Notes: generated by a model from the sequence alone, not told the origin. Shown: positions 26,573 through 36,745, counted from the first letter of the stretch. The stretch: 64,000 nucleotides of DNA from Parvibaculaceae bacterium Mf 1.05b.01 (GCA_000509225.1 BAOK01000001.1:1178001-1242000), one strand, 5' to 3'. Translations and numbers: made by a program.

Positions 26573-26932
26573 CTAGCGCTGGATTTCGCTGATAGGCAGG
26601 GGCACCGGCTGGACCCAATCGGTCTTGCTCTCGATCGCCAGTTCGACGCCCGTGTCGGTCACAACGATCCGCTTCCCTGCTCTTGCAGGCAGCGGCACCT
26701 TGTTTTCGATGCAATAGGCAATGAGGGAGGCGACGATGTCGGTTTCGGTGAAGCTGATGGTTTCTTCATCGTCGAAAGTGATCTCCGTCGATCCAGCCCC
26801 AGTCTTATCGACCCCAACACCTCTGATCTGAGGTGCGCGATAGCGAATGCCTCCACGCATTTCGTTGTAGCGCATCAACGCTTCCAAAAATTCGTTCATT
26901 GAAAAGACGATTTCACGTTTTTCATGCGGCAT
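26573..26932 (-). CDS. conserved-looking hypothetical protein, 119 residues
   Basis: I do not recognise a named family. The product is soluble and slightly acidic (MPHEKREIVFSMNEFLEALMRYN at the start), with a predicted alternation of short strands (GSTEITFDDEETISFTETDIVASLIAYC) and no signal peptide or membrane span. The frame has codon usage like its neighbours and ends 130 bases before the tRNA-Ser gene. The ribosome site before 26932 is weak, and an ATG at residue 12 is an alternative. It looks like a small housekeeping protein of alphaproteobacteria, but that is inference. Confidence 0.6.
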   Translation of the reverse strand: MPHEKREIVFSMNEFLEALMRYNEMRGGIRYRAPQIRGVGVDKTGAGSTEITFDDEETISFTETDIVASLIAYCIENKVPLPARAGKRIVVTDTGVELAIESKTDWVQPVPLPISEIQR

Positions 26933-27137
26933 GGTGAATCTGCCCGTTCGGCGCTGATGGTTAAGCTGGTTTAATCAATCCCGAGGGAAACAAGGTTAAC
27001 GAGGATGATTTTGCGCTCATCGAATGAATAAATCTGTAAGAAATGGACTTTGCCAAGTTTCCCGCAGTTTGCCACAATGCGCCGCAACAGACCGGCGTCA
27101 GGGGGCGCCGTAAAAAAGAACGAGTTGGGTGGAGTTT

Positions 27138-27404
27138 ATGGCGATTGATTTTACGCAGTGGTGGGTACCGGCAATCATAATGCTCGTGTTGGGCACAGGA
27201 ATTTTTATTGCTGGCCTGCGCGAATACAGAATGCCGACACCAGTTGCTCCAGCCCCTGCTGAAGTAGAAGAAGCCAGTGCCGAGGCAGCAGCTGCCCCCA
27301 CGGCTAAACAGAGAAGCGGCCTTCTCGTCCGGACAAGTTGGATTTGGGGTTCCATCCTTGTTGGCGCGGCGGCGCAGGCTTATCTGAGTTACATCGCCGT
27401 TTAA
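27138..27404 (+). CDS. small two-span membrane protein, not recognised
   Basis: An 88-residue protein with a membrane segment at about residues 9-28 (WWVPAIIMLVLGTGIFIAGL) and another at about 66-85, joined by an alanine/proline/glutamate-rich linker (about 35-58). I use the ATG at 27138, close behind GGTGGAG; a GTG at 27129 is also possible. It is convergent with the MmgE/PrpD gene, 14 bases apart. No family or function recognised. Confidence 0.6.
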   Translation: MAIDFTQWWVPAIIMLVLGTGIFIAGLREYRMPTPVAPAPAEVEEASAEAAAAPTAKQRSGLLVRTSWIWGSILVGAAAQAYLSYIAV

Positions 27405-27418
27405 CGACGAGCTAATCT

Positions 27419-28834
27419 CTAAAGACCATCAGGCAAAGCAGGCAATTGGCCGTCGTCGGCAAGTGCCAACACAGCATCGATGAACCGTGTCGATTCCTCT
27501 ATCTGTGCGTGGTTCAGCAACATGGTCGCCTTGCCGATCATTTCTTCGCGTGAGAGGGCCGCTTCAGGATCACCTTTCGCGTGGCTCCGCGTCTCTGAGA
27601 TGGTCTCCCCAGACTTGAGCGTCAGGGTGACGGAACTTCCCCAGGCCCGGGGATAAGCAGACGCATAGCGCTCTTCAACATATGGACGCACTTTTGCCCC
27701 GAGCGATTGAAGCCGTGCGCGCGCGCTTTCTCCAAAAGCCGCAAAATCAACCTGATCAAAAAGCAGCCCTGCAGCGACCGTGTGGTGAAGCGAAAATTTG
27801 GCTTCATATTCTGTCATCGGACGAACTCGGTCACAAACATCGATGGAAGCCTGATAGACACCTACATCAACTGCTTCGATCAGGTCGTCAGTCAGAGGCT
27901 GCCCTTTTTCTTTGAATGCTGCGCGGATGGTTTGAGCAGCATCAATCGCAGGATGAGTGTGCCTGCAGGAAGGCCAGGGTTTGATGGACGTGGTTGTGAG
28001 CTGCCAGGGCGCATCCGCGTCTGCAAGGACTGCGGACGGATCAGCATCGGGGCAGGCGGCTTTAAAAAAACCCTTTTTCCCCTCAAGAATTTTCGGCGGT
28101 CCTGTGAACCCATGTTTTGCAAGTTCGGCGGCGCGGACGCCTGCCTCTGCTGCATGACCTGCGTGGAGATGTTTTGTCATCGCGCCGGTCTCAAGAAACT
28201 CCCAGAGGCCTGACGCCTGACTTCCCGCATTACCAAGGGCATGCGTCGCTTGCTCGTCGTCCAAGCTCAAGAGATCGGCGGCGGCCATGGCCGACCCAAA
28301 TGGACCGCAGGTCGCCGTGTTATGCCAAATTCTGTAGTGCTCTGGGCCCACGGCCATGCCAATGCGGGTCGTCGCCTCAAATCCGTGGAGCACTGACGTC
28401 AAAAACGCCCGCCCTGAAACACCGTGTTTCACCGCGAGCACCCAAGCCGGCGGCACGACGACACAGCCAGGGTGAACAACGGACCCCCGGTGCAGATCAT
28501 CTGTTTCCAAAATATGCGTCAGCGCGCCTAGCAGGAATGCACGTTTCCCAGTGTCAGGCTGCATATTTCCCGTGCCTTCAGCACCGCTCCAGGCGAGCAG
28601 GGCTCGGCCCGGATCAGAATTCTGCCCGGCACACGTATTCGCAATGGCATCCAGAACAAACAGGGCGGCAGAAGAGAGATCTGCCTCTGTTACTGGTTTT
28701 GATCGGATCAGGCTCACCAGGGAGCGTGTCAAGGACGGTTCCGGACGGGTCAAATCATGAACTCTCATAAAGGTTTTCTTCGCACTCTCAGGGACAAAAT
28801 CAGATGTCCTAGGCAAGTCTGTTTTGGGCGCCAT
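27419..28834 (-). CDS. MmgE/PrpD family protein
   Basis: A 471-residue protein of the MmgE/PrpD family, which includes 2-methylcitrate dehydratase, cis-aconitate decarboxylase-like enzymes and many uncharacterised members. Family signs are the helical N-terminal domain with the ILETDDLHRGSVVHPGCVVVPPAW segment, HNTATCGPFGSAMAAADLLSL, SGLWEFLETGAMTKHLHAGHAAEAGVRAAELA, and KPWPSCRHTHPAIDAA. The ATG at 28834 is preceded by GGGAGG; the frame upstream to 28861 is not supported. No methylcitrate-cycle genes are nearby, so a PrpD role in propionate use is not supported by context. Confidence 0.87.
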   Translation of the reverse strand: MAPKTDLPRTSDFVPESAKKTFMRVHDLTRPEPSLTRSLVSLIRSKPVTEADLSSAALFVLDAIANTCAGQNSDPGRALLAWSGAEGTGNMQPDTGKRAFLLGALTHILETDDLHRGSVVHPGCVVVPPAWVLAVKHGVSGRAFLTSVLHGFEATTRIGMAVGPEHYRIWHNTATCGPFGSAMAAADLLSLDDEQATHALGNAGSQASGLWEFLETGAMTKHLHAGHAAEAGVRAAELAKHGFTGPPKILEGKKGFFKAACPDADPSAVLADADAPWQLTTTSIKPWPSCRHTHPAIDAAQTIRAAFKEKGQPLTDDLIEAVDVGVYQASIDVCDRVRPMTEYEAKFSLHHTVAAGLLFDQVDFAAFGESARARLQSLGAKVRPYVEERYASAYPRAWGSSVTLTLKSGETISETRSHAKGDPEAALSREEMIGKATMLLNHAQIEESTRFIDAVLALADDGQLPALPDGL

Positions 28835-28970
28835 ACTGACCTCCCGGGGCAAGAGACGCAACGAACTCTGTTTCAGCTAGGCTGAGTTTCATGGCGCCTG
28901 GATATTTGGGGCGGTATAAGAGAATTCAGAGGATTTGACCTGATTCGGTTAAACGCAGGCAGTGCAGAAC

Positions 28971-30023
28971 ATGGACAATCAGAAAGCCACCGATACGACA
29001 TTCCGTAGTGGCAGGGGCATGAAAGCCATGCCGCGACCAAAACGTCCTTCACTCCGACGGCTATCGGCGGTGGTTGGCTTGTTGATGAGCCCCTTGGTGG
29101 CTGCGGGATGCGCAGAAGCTCAATTGGGTGCCCATGTTGCCAAGTCTCTGGGTCAAGGCACAGGCGGCGGTGTCTACAAGGTCGGCAATCCCTACAAAAT
29201 TGATGGCGAGTGGTATTACCCGGCAGAAGATGAAAACTATGACCAGAAGGGCGTTGCTTCCTGGTATGGGCCGAATTTCCACGGGAAACCAACAGCCAAT
29301 GGTGAAGTGTTTGATCAGAACCTCGTAACCGCCGCACATCCCACGCTGCCCATGCCGATCTATGCACGGGTGACAAACCTCGAAAACGGTCGGTCGCTTG
29401 TTGTCCGGATTAACGACCGGGGCCCGTTTGCTGCCGATCGAGAAATTGATCTTTCGAGACGATCCGCTGAACTTTTGGGATTCATAAGGCAAGGCACAAC
29501 ACAAGTTCGGGTTCAGTATCTGCGGCGCGCTCCCTTGGAGGGTGATGTCCCGAACGTTCAATCCGTTGTCGCCGAAAATGGTTTTACATCGCCACCACCT
29601 CAACAACCATCAGATCGTCGCAATGTGATCGCTGCCCCGACAGAAGCGGTGCAAGTCGCATCGCTGACCCCAACCTATCCAGTGAGCGCCGCTGCAGGCA
29701 CTTTGCTGCCAACCGACATGGCGCCGATCCCCGATACGCCTGCTGCAACGCAGCCGTCTCCCGCTCAGTCTGCCAATGTGATCGCGCCCGTGTTGCCGGG
29801 TACTTATGTACAAGCGGGCGCTTTTGCCAATCAGGCCAATGCAGAAGCTCTCAGAATCCAGCTATCTGACCTCGGACCTGTGGATGTGAATCCGATCAGT
29901 GTTAACGGTACAGAGCTCTACCGTGTCCGCGTCGGCCCTCTGCAAGACCCGCAGGCAGCCAATAGCATGTTGCAACAAATAACCGGGCGCGGTCACACAA
30001 ACGCCAGAGTTGTCATCGAATAG
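28971..30023 (+). CDS. rlpA: RlpA-family septal ring lytic transglycosylase with SPOR domain
   Basis: A 350-residue cell-envelope protein. A lipoprotein-like N-terminus (lipobox LVAAGC near residue 48 of the long form) is followed by the double-psi beta-barrel domain of RlpA: GVASWYGPNFHGKPTANGEVFDQ, with catalytic-type His and Asp also in VVRINDRGPFAADREIDLSRRSAELL. A low-complexity proline/alanine linker leads to a C-terminal SPOR domain (about 280-350, YVQAGAFANQANAEALRIQL), which binds denuded glycan at the division septum. The start is uncertain: ATG at 28971 or a GTG at 28962. It heads the block with D,D-carboxypeptidase and tmk. Confidence 0.9.
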   Translation: MDNQKATDTTFRSGRGMKAMPRPKRPSLRRLSAVVGLLMSPLVAAGCAEAQLGAHVAKSLGQGTGGGVYKVGNPYKIDGEWYYPAEDENYDQKGVASWYGPNFHGKPTANGEVFDQNLVTAAHPTLPMPIYARVTNLENGRSLVVRINDRGPFAADREIDLSRRSAELLGFIRQGTTQVRVQYLRRAPLEGDVPNVQSVVAENGFTSPPPQQPSDRRNVIAAPTEAVQVASLTPTYPVSAAAGTLLPTDMAPIPDTPAATQPSPAQSANVIAPVLPGTYVQAGAFANQANAEALRIQLSDLGPVDVNPISVNGTELYRVRVGPLQDPQAANSMLQQITGRGHTNARVVIE

Positions 30024-30077
30024 TGCATGGTACGCTGATAGCTTGCGCGCCTCAACATCCAAAATCTGAAGAGTCAC

Positions 30078-31232
30078 ATGATCGTTCGCCTTATTTCTCA
30101 CAGCATTATCGCACTGCTTTTTGTCGCTGGCTCATTCTCAGCGGCCTCTGCATCGGGTTTTGAAACCAAAGCCACTTTCGCCGTTCTGATGGACGGGGAG
30201 ACAGGTGACATCCTCTATGAGAAAGAAGGGGATGTCCTGATGGCGCCTGCCAGCATGACCAAGCTGATGACCATGACGCTCCTGTTCGAGGCCCTGAAAG
30301 AAGGACGTCTCAGCCTCACCGACACAATGACTGTCAGCGAAAATGCCTGGCGTCGTGGCGGAGCCGCATCTGGCTCGTCGACTATGTTCGCAGAGGTCAA
30401 CTCACGGATCCCTGTTGAGGATCTGATCAGGGGCGTGATTGTCCAATCGGGAAATGATGCCTGCATTGCCATTGCCGAAGGTATGAGCGGTTCGGAAGAA
30501 GCCTTTGCCGAAGAGATGACGCGCCGCGGCAGAGAACTCGGTCTCGCGCAGGCTGAATTTCGAAACTCAACCGGCTGGCCACATCCGGAACATAAAATGA
30601 CTGCGCGGGAGCTTGCGCAGCTAGCCCGCCATCTGATCTATGATTTGAGCGATTATTATCCTTATTACAACGAGCGCGAATTCACCTGGAACGGCATTAC
30701 GCAATCCAACCGCAATCCGCTTCTCTATATGAACCTAAATGCCGACGGACTGAAAACCGGCCACACTGAGGCTTCCGGGTATGGTCTTGTCGCTTCAGGT
30801 GAACAGAATGGCCGACGGCTTATTCTGGTGGTGAACGGTCTTAGTTCCGAACGCGAGCGCTCAGAGGAAAGTGAAAAGCTTCTTCGTTGGGGTTTCCGGG
30901 AGTTCAAGACCTATGACCTGTATGCAGCCGGTGACGTCGTGGAAAACGCTGAAGTCTGGCAGGGTGTCTATGACCTTGTGCCTTTGGTCGTCGCTGAGGA
31001 TGTAAGTCTGACACTGACCCGCGCGGCGCGGCGCGATATGAAAGTGTCAGCAAACTGGGACGGCCCCATTGCCGCGCCGATTAAGGCGGGGCAGGAAGTG
31101 GGAACATTGACCATTGAGGCTCCTAACGCGCCCACACGACAGTTCCCGATTTATGCGGGTGCCAATGTCGATCAGATCGGCCTTTTTGGACGTGCCATGA
31201 GTTCGGTCCTTCAGATGGTTACAGGCGAATAG
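30078..31232 (+). CDS. D-alanyl-D-alanine carboxypeptidase (PBP5/6 family)
   Basis: A 384-residue penicillin-binding protein that trims the terminal D-Ala of peptidoglycan stem peptides. A signal peptide (about 1-26, ends ASAS) exports it. All three serine-peptidase motifs are visible: SMTK at 59-62, SGN at 124-126 and KTGH at about 226. The C-terminal domain (about 275-365) is the PBP5-type beta domain, and the last 15 residues may form a membrane-associating amphipathic helix. It lies 54 bases after rlpA and 6 bases before tmk, so co-transcription is likely. Confidence 0.93.
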   Translation: MIVRLISHSIIALLFVAGSFSAASASGFETKATFAVLMDGETGDILYEKEGDVLMAPASMTKLMTMTLLFEALKEGRLSLTDTMTVSENAWRRGGAASGSSTMFAEVNSRIPVEDLIRGVIVQSGNDACIAIAEGMSGSEEAFAEEMTRRGRELGLAQAEFRNSTGWPHPEHKMTARELAQLARHLIYDLSDYYPYYNEREFTWNGITQSNRNPLLYMNLNADGLKTGHTEASGYGLVASGEQNGRRLILVVNGLSSERERSEESEKLLRWGFREFKTYDLYAAGDVVENAEVWQGVYDLVPLVVAEDVSLTLTRAARRDMKVSANWDGPIAAPIKAGQEVGTLTIEAPNAPTRQFPIYAGANVDQIGLFGRAMSSVLQMVTGE

Positions 31233-31238
31233 GTCCTC

Positions 31239-31883
31239 ATGAACGCCGGTCGCCCACATCCAGGACGCTTCATCACATTTGAAGGCGGTGAGGGGGCCGG
31301 CAAATCGACTCAGATACGTCTTCTCAGTGAAGCCCTGGAGAAAGCCGGACACGCCGTGTTACAGACCCGTGAACCTGGTGGGTCACCTGGTGCTGAAGAA
31401 ATTCGGTCGCTGCTGGTCACTGGCGACGGAGACCGATGGACGGGCATGACGGAAGTTCTGTTGCATTTCGCAGCACGTGCGGACCATCTGGAACGCGTTG
31501 TTCGTCCCGCCCTGAGTGAAGGGAAATGGGTTCTGTGTGACAGGTTTGTTGACTCGTCCATGGCCTATCAGGGCGTCGCGCAGGCATTGGGCAGGCATTT
31601 GATACGCGATCTCACCAACCTTGTGGTGACGACCACGATGCCGGACCTCACCCTGATCCTCGACCTTCCGGTGACCGATGGCCTTGCGCGGGCGGGCGCC
31701 CGCGACGATGGCGAAGACAGGTACGAGAAAATGGGGCAGGCGTTTCACGAAACCCTGCGTCAAGCTTTTCTGGACATTGCCACAGATGAGCCTCAGCGCT
31801 GCAAAGTGATTGACGCAACAACCGATATAAACGCCGTTCATCACGCGATCTGGGCTGCTACAGCAAAGCGCTTCGACCTCTGA
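31239..31883 (+). CDS. tmk: thymidylate kinase
   Basis: A 214-residue dTMP kinase that makes dTDP for DNA synthesis. The P-loop GGEGAGKST lies at 16-24, the REPGG substrate motif near 46, and LCDRFVDSSMAYQG carries the DR(F/Y) motif. The lid region ARAGARDDGEDRYE follows. Length is normal for the family. It sits between the D,D-carboxypeptidase and holB, an arrangement common in alphaproteobacteria. Confidence 0.96.
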   Translation: MNAGRPHPGRFITFEGGEGAGKSTQIRLLSEALEKAGHAVLQTREPGGSPGAEEIRSLLVTGDGDRWTGMTEVLLHFAARADHLERVVRPALSEGKWVLCDRFVDSSMAYQGVAQALGRHLIRDLTNLVVTTTMPDLTLILDLPVTDGLARAGARDDGEDRYEKMGQAFHETLRQAFLDIATDEPQRCKVIDATTDINAVHHAIWAATAKRFDL

Positions 31884-31925
31884 CAGTCTCTGACAGATTG
31901 GGGCAAGCCATGCTAAGCTTGAGAC

Positions 31926-33041
31926 ATGAGTGATCTTCCAGAACCCGACCGACTTGGTGATTTCAAACATCCCAGGGAAACCTCCTTTCTCTATGGGCAT
32001 AGCCATGCCGAAGAAGCACTGTTTGACGCCTTTATGAGTGGCCGGATGCATCACGCCTGGCTGTTGACGGGCCCCAAAGGGATTGGCAAGGCGACGCTCG
32101 CATATCGAATGGCGAAGTTCGTGCTTACCTATTCCGACGCGGAAAAGGCACAGGCCATGGGCACAGATAATCTGTCTGTCGCTGAGGACATGCCTGCGGC
32201 GCGTCAGATACTCGCTCAGGGACATCCGGACCTGCTCGTCATCCGGCGCCCGGTTGATGAAAAGACGAAGAAAGCCAAATCCGTCATACCTGTTGACCAG
32301 GTCCGAAAGACCTCTGGCTTTTTTGGCAAAAGCGCCGGAGCGGGCGGGTGGCGTGTCTGTATCGTGGACAGCGCAGATGAGATGAATGCGAATTCGGCCA
32401 ATGCATTGCTCAAGGTACTGGAAGAACCTCCTGCAAAGTCCCTGTTCCTACTTGTAAGCCACCAGCCTGGACGGCTGCTGCCAACCATTCGATCCAGATG
32501 TCGGCAGCTCGCCATGCCGGCGCTCAGCAGCAGCGCTATGGATCAGGTGCTCGGCGCCAATGGAGCTGATCTCGGCGCTGATGATATCGCGGCTATCGAC
32601 GTTTTGGCTGAGGGAAGTGCCGGGCGGGCGCTCACCATTGCGTCCGGCGATGGTCTGGAGCTCTATCGATCCATGGTCAGGCTGATCTGCCAGCTACCAA
32701 GGCCGGACATCGCGGCGATGCACACCCTTGCGGACAAAGCTGCCAGACGGGGTGCTGAGCAAACATTTGAGATATTGATCGATCTGATGCGCGATTGGGT
32801 TGCCCGGGCGGTACGCCAGGGCGCCGGAGGTCCCCCAAGCCCCGAAATCGTTCCCGGCGAGGCTGCGGCCATGGCCATGCTGGTTCATGGGCAAAACCTT
32901 GATCGCTGGGTCGAGGTGTGGGAAAAGATCGGCGAATTGGCCACCCGCGCAGAGGCGCTTAACATGGATCGCAAGTTGGTGATTTTGAACGCATTTTCGT
33001 TGCTTGAGGCAGCTGCTTCCAGCATGGCCCAGTCTGCGTAG
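31926..33041 (+). CDS. holB: DNA polymerase III delta' subunit
   Basis: A 371-residue clamp-loader subunit. Features are the AAA+ P-loop LLTGPKGIGKATLAYR at about 47-62, the sensor region SADEMNANSANALLKVLEEPP, and the SRC motif in LLPTIRSRCRQL. It works with the tau/gamma and delta subunits to load the beta clamp. Tmk precedes it by 42 bases and metG follows by 69 bases, all on the same strand. The length is slightly above the Escherichia coli protein, as usual for this class. Confidence 0.93.
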   Translation: MSDLPEPDRLGDFKHPRETSFLYGHSHAEEALFDAFMSGRMHHAWLLTGPKGIGKATLAYRMAKFVLTYSDAEKAQAMGTDNLSVAEDMPAARQILAQGHPDLLVIRRPVDEKTKKAKSVIPVDQVRKTSGFFGKSAGAGGWRVCIVDSADEMNANSANALLKVLEEPPAKSLFLLVSHQPGRLLPTIRSRCRQLAMPALSSSAMDQVLGANGADLGADDIAAIDVLAEGSAGRALTIASGDGLELYRSMVRLICQLPRPDIAAMHTLADKAARRGAEQTFEILIDLMRDWVARAVRQGAGGPPSPEIVPGEAAAMAMLVHGQNLDRWVEVWEKIGELATRAEALNMDRKLVILNAFSLLEAAASSMAQSA

Positions 33042-33110
33042 ATTGTCAGCCGAAGCTATCGCCCGCACCCGTTTCATTCCCACATGTCATCCTGAAAAGT
33101 GCTTCTTAAA

Positions 33111-34664
33111 ATGTCCGCCGCAAAATCCTTCTACATCACGACCCCGATCTATTACGTCAATGACGTACCGCATATCGGGCATGCCTATACGACGCTCGCG
33201 TGCGATGCGTTGGCACGCTTCAAACGGCTTGATGGCTACGATGTTCTCTTCCTGACAGGAAATGATGAGCACGGTCAGAAGGTGGAGAAGTCAGCGGAAG
33301 CGCAGGGCATCACGCCGCAGGAACTCTGCGCCCAGATTTCGGGTCGCTTTCAGTCTCTTGCAGAGATGATGAATTTCTCCATCGATGACTTCATCCGCAC
33401 GACCGAAGAGCGGCACATTAAAGCGGTGCAGGACATCTGGAAGCGGATGGCTGACAAGGGCGATATCTATCTCGACTCCTATGCCGGCTGGTACTCTGTC
33501 CGCGACGAGGCGTTCTATGGCGAAGACGAGCTAAAAGAGTCTCCCTCTGGCGACAAGATTGCGCCGACCGGTGCACCTGTTGAGTGGGTTGAGGAGCCAA
33601 GCTATTTCTTCAGGCTTTCCGCCTATCAGGACAAACTGCTCGAGCTTTATGAGCAGCCCGGCTTCATTCGGCCGGAAAGCCGCCGCAACGAAGTTGCGAG
33701 CTTTGTTAAAGGCGGGTTGAGAGATCTTTCGATTTCCAGAACAACGTTCAACTGGGGCGTCCCGGTGCCTGGTGACCCGGATCACATCGTCTATGTCTGG
33801 CTCGATGCGCTCACCAACTATATTGCAGCAGCTGGTTATCCCGATGCTGAGAGTGAACTGTTTGAAAAGTTCTGGCCTGCAGACGTGCATGTCATCGGTA
33901 AAGACATTTTGAGGTTTCACGCAGTCTACTGGCCAGCGTTCCTTCTCTCTGCCGGCATTGAGCTGCCGACGCAGGTGTTTGCCCATGGATGGTGGACCAA
34001 TGAAGGCGAGAAGATCTCCAAGTCCCTTGGCAATGTGATTGACCCGTTCGAGCTCGTGGACACGTATGGGCTCGACCCGGTCCGCTACTTCCTGCTGCGA
34101 GAAGTGCCGTTTGGCAATGATGGTGACTTCTCCAAGACCGCGCTCATCAACCGGATTAATTCAGACCTCGCTAATGATCTTGGCAATCTCGCCCAGCGCT
34201 CGCTTTCCATGTTGAACAAAAATCTGGGCGGGGTCCTTCCCGAGCCCAAAGATCTGCAGCCCCAGGATAAAGCCATTCTCGCACAGGCGGACGCGGCGCT
34301 TGATCTAGCTCGCGGTCATATGGAAGACCGCGCCCTTCACAAGGCCCTCGGCGCCATTTGGGATGTCGTGGCTGAAGCCAACCGCTATTTCGCGGGCGAA
34401 GAGCCCTGGGCATTGAAAAAAACAAACCCGGAGCGCATGGGCACGGTGCTTTACGTGACAGCTGAAGTGGTGCGAAATGTGGCGCTGCTCGCGCAACCGG
34501 TAGTGCCCGCCGGGGCTGCCAAATTGCTCGACGTGCTGGCCGTGCCCGAAGGCGAACGGACGTTTGACTATTGCGGGCGGGAGCATCGCCTGAAACCCGG
34601 CACTGAGTTGCCAAAGCCAGAGCCCGTCTTTCCCCGCTATGTGGAGCCGGAGGTGGCCTCATGA
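33111..34664 (+). CDS. metG: methionyl-tRNA synthetase
   Basis: A 517-residue class I aminoacyl-tRNA synthetase that charges initiator and elongator tRNA-Met. The HIGH signature is at 21-24 and the KMSKS-type loop is KISKS at 301-305. [20 protein letters not shown] and the anticodon-binding helical domain ([18 protein letters not shown]) are characteristic. It belongs to the shorter type without a C-terminal tRNA-binding extension. The ATG at 33111 is chosen over a GTG at 33099; neither has a strong ribosome site. It overlaps the tatD-type gene by an ATGA. Confidence 0.96.
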   Translation: MSAAKSFYITTPIYYVNDVPHIGHAYTTLACDALARFKRLDGYDVLFLTGNDEHGQKVEKSAEAQGITPQELCAQISGRFQSLAEMMNFSIDDFIRTTEERHIKAVQDIWKRMADKGDIYLDSYAGWYSVRDEAFYGEDELKESPSGDKIAPTGAPVEWVEEPSYFFRLSAYQDKLLELYEQPGFIRPESRRNEVASFVKGGLRDLSISRTTFNWGVPVPGDPDHIVYVWLDALTNYIAAAGYPDAESELFEKFWPADVHVIGKDILRFHAVYWPAFLLSAGIELPTQVFAHGWWTNEGEKISKSLGNVIDPFELVDTYGLDPVRYFLLREVPFGNDGDFSKTALINRINSDLANDLGNLAQRSLSMLNKNLGGVLPEPKDLQPQDKAILAQADAALDLARGHMEDRALHKALGAIWDVVAEANRYFAGEEPWALKKTNPERMGTVLYVTAEVVRNVALLAQPVVPAGAAKLLDVLAVPEGERTFDYCGREHRLKPGTELPKPEPVFPRYVEPEVAS

Positions 34665-35458
34665 ATGCGCGCCTGGTCGACAGTCACTGCCATCTGGACT
34701 TTAAAGACTTCAATGGCGAGCTGGATGAAGTCGTTGCGCGCGCAGGCGAGGCAGGTGTTGGCCTGATGGTCACCATCGGCACAACGCTGCGCGGCTTTGA
34801 CGGCGTGCTGAAGGTCGCAGAGACTTACGATAATATTGTCTGCACGGTCGGTATCCACCCACATGAAGCGGAAGCCGAACCGGACGTTGATACGGCGCGG
34901 CTCATTGAATTGGCTCAGCATCCGAAGGTCGTCGGCATCGGCGAGACGGGGCTCGACTATTTCTATGAACACAGCCCGCGCGACGCGCAGAAGACAAACT
35001 TCCGGGCGCATATCGAAGCCTCGCGGGAGACACAGCTGCCGCTCATCATCCATACGCGTGACGCGGACAATGACATGGCGGAAATCCTGACAGAAGAAAT
35101 GGGGAAGGGGGCGTTTCCCGCACTGCTCCATTGTTTCAGTTCGGGTCGGGCGCTTGCCATGACGGCCCTTGATCTCGGGCTCTACATTTCGCTGTCGGGC
35201 ATCGTCACATTCAAGAGCGCCGCAGACCTTCAAGCCACCGCGAAAGATGTACCGCTGGAACGCCTGCTCGTGGAAACTGACGCGCCTTATCTCGCACCGG
35301 TGCCGAAACGCGGCAAGCGGAACGAACCCTCCTTTGTGGCCCATACCGCCGCGAAAGTCGCTGAGCTGCAGAATATTGAGGTCGATGCACTGGCGAATGC
35401 CACGACAGATAATTTCTTCCGGCTCTTTACCAAGGTCTCGCGGGAGCGCCTCACATGA
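34661..35458 (+). CDS. TatD family metal-dependent hydrolase (YcfH type)
   Basis: A 265-residue TIM-barrel hydrolase of the TatD family, proteins with DNase or other phosphoesterase activity. All metal-ligand motifs are present: DSHCHLDF at the N-terminus, [32 protein letters not shown] and VETDAPYL. It overlaps metG upstream and the MBL gene downstream by four bases each, so these three are translationally coupled; the metG-tatD-MBL order is widespread in proteobacteria. Confidence 0.95.
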   Translation: MNARLVDSHCHLDFKDFNGELDEVVARAGEAGVGLMVTIGTTLRGFDGVLKVAETYDNIVCTVGIHPHEAEAEPDVDTARLIELAQHPKVVGIGETGLDYFYEHSPRDAQKTNFRAHIEASRETQLPLIIHTRDADNDMAEILTEEMGKGAFPALLHCFSSGRALAMTALDLGLYISLSGIVTFKSAADLQATAKDVPLERLLVETDAPYLAPVPKRGKRNEPSFVAHTAAKVAELQNIEVDALANATTDNFFRLFTKVSRERLT

Positions 35459-36261
35459 CCACCCGCTTTACTGTTCTCGGGTCCGGCTCGTCGGGCGGTG
35501 TGCCACGCATTGGCGGTTATTGGGGTGCCTGTGATCCGGAGGAACCGAAAAACCGCCGCAGCCGCTGCTCACTTCTCGTGGAACGCTGGAAAGATGATCC
35601 GGAGAAAAAGACGACGGTGCTGATCGACACCTCGCCGGATATGCGCGAACAGCTCCTCAAAACTGGTACCCAGTGGATCGATGGGGTGCTCTTCACCCAT
35701 GACCATGCGGACCAGAGCCACGGGATTGATGATCTGCGTATGGTGGCGATCAACCGGATGCAGCGGGTTCAGACCTATATGGATGCCTACACATCAGAAA
35801 CCCTGATGACCCGGTTCGGCTATTGCTTCCAGACCCCGGAGGGATCGAGCTATCCGCCGATCCTGACCGCGCATCTGATCCGTCCGGGCGAGCCTGTGAC
35901 GATTGACGGGGAAGGGGGCACCATCACCGCCCTGCCGTTTGATCAGGACCATGGAGATATCCGCTCGCTCGGGTTTCGGATTGACTCTGTTGCCTATTCC
36001 GCCGATCTGGTGGGATTGCCGGATGAGAGTTTCGCGGCCCTTGAGGGGGTTGAGCACTGGATCGTGGATGCGCTGCGCTACAAGCCGCATCCAAGCCACG
36101 CCCATGTGGAAATGACGCTGTCATGGCTTGAGCGGCTGAAGATCAGCCACGGCGTGCTCACGAACCTCCATGTGGATCTAGATTATGCAACGCTCGCCAA
36201 AGAGCTGCCTCAGGGCCATGAGCCCGCCTATGACGGGCTGACGATTACCGTCGAAGACTAG
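35455..36261 (+). CDS. MBL-fold metallo-hydrolase (PhnP-like)
   Basis: A 268-residue metallo-beta-lactamase-fold phosphoesterase-like protein. It begins [20 protein letters not shown] and carries the zinc motif FTHDHADQSHGIDDLR, then FDQDHGDIRSLGFRIDSVAYSADL and HPSHAHVEMTLSWLERL near the C-terminus. It resembles PhnP-type cyclic phosphodiesterases, though the genomic link to metG-tatD suggests a housekeeping role still undefined. Last gene of the coupled block. Confidence 0.9.
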   Translation: MTTRFTVLGSGSSGGVPRIGGYWGACDPEEPKNRRSRCSLLVERWKDDPEKKTTVLIDTSPDMREQLLKTGTQWIDGVLFTHDHADQSHGIDDLRMVAINRMQRVQTYMDAYTSETLMTRFGYCFQTPEGSSYPPILTAHLIRPGEPVTIDGEGGTITALPFDQDHGDIRSLGFRIDSVAYSADLVGLPDESFAALEGVEHWIVDALRYKPHPSHAHVEMTLSWLERLKISHGVLTNLHVDLDYATLAKELPQGHEPAYDGLTITVED

Positions 36262-36288
36262 GGCTGCACCACAGCACAAGGTGAAGAT

Positions 36289-36735
36289 ATGTCGGTAAGT
36301 ACCTGGAAACGTGAAGGTTTTGAGATTTCGACAGATCTCGCGCGGCTTGATAAAGACTGGCTTCTTGGCGCGCTCGCCAAAACCTATTGGGCCGCTGAAA
36401 ACACCCCCGAAACCCTCTGGAACAGCATTCAGCATGCGCGAGGCTACGGCATTTATGGGCCGGATGGCGCCCAGGTCGGCTTTGCCCGCGCCGTCACAGA
36501 CATGGCGCGGTTTGCCTGGATCTCGGACGTTGTGATTGATGACGCAGCACGGGGCCGAGGCCTTGGCAAATGGCTCATGGAGACCATGGTGAGCGACCCG
36601 GCGCTCAAAACCGTGCACCTATGGACGCTCGCCACGGATGACGCGCACGGCCTTTATGAAAAGTCCGGCTTTGAGGTCACGGCCCAGTCAGCGCTGGCGG
36701 ACCAGTTCATGCACCTCAAACGCCAGAAGATGTGA
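36289..36735 (+). CDS. GNAT family N-acetyltransferase
   Basis: A 148-residue acetyltransferase of the GNAT superfamily. The acetyl-CoA-binding motif is visible as VVIDDAARGRGLGKWLMETMV (Q/RxxGxG/A pattern in RGRGLG), with LWTLATDDAHGLYEKSGFEV at the C-terminal substrate lobe. The acceptor is not predictable. It follows the MBL gene after 27 bases and converges with the CDGSH gene. Confidence 0.85.
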   Translation: MSVSTWKREGFEISTDLARLDKDWLLGALAKTYWAAENTPETLWNSIQHARGYGIYGPDGAQVGFARAVTDMARFAWISDVVIDDAARGRGLGKWLMETMVSDPALKTVHLWTLATDDAHGLYEKSGFEVTAQSALADQFMHLKRQKM

Positions 36736-36745
36736 GCAGCAGCCG

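Noticed and set aside
28117-28770. 217-codon plus-strand frame inside the MmgE/PrpD gene
   Set aside because: Antisense to a clear family member; the translation is Arg/Ser/Pro-rich, as expected of a shadow frame.
31383-32225. 280-codon open frame on the minus strand across tmk and holB
   Set aside because: It lies antisense to two essential genes with clear motifs, has no ribosome site, and its translation shows no recognisable fold.
34637-35344. 235-codon open frame antisense to the TatD-type gene
   Set aside because: Shadow of the high-GC third positions of the real gene; no motif and no upstream signal.
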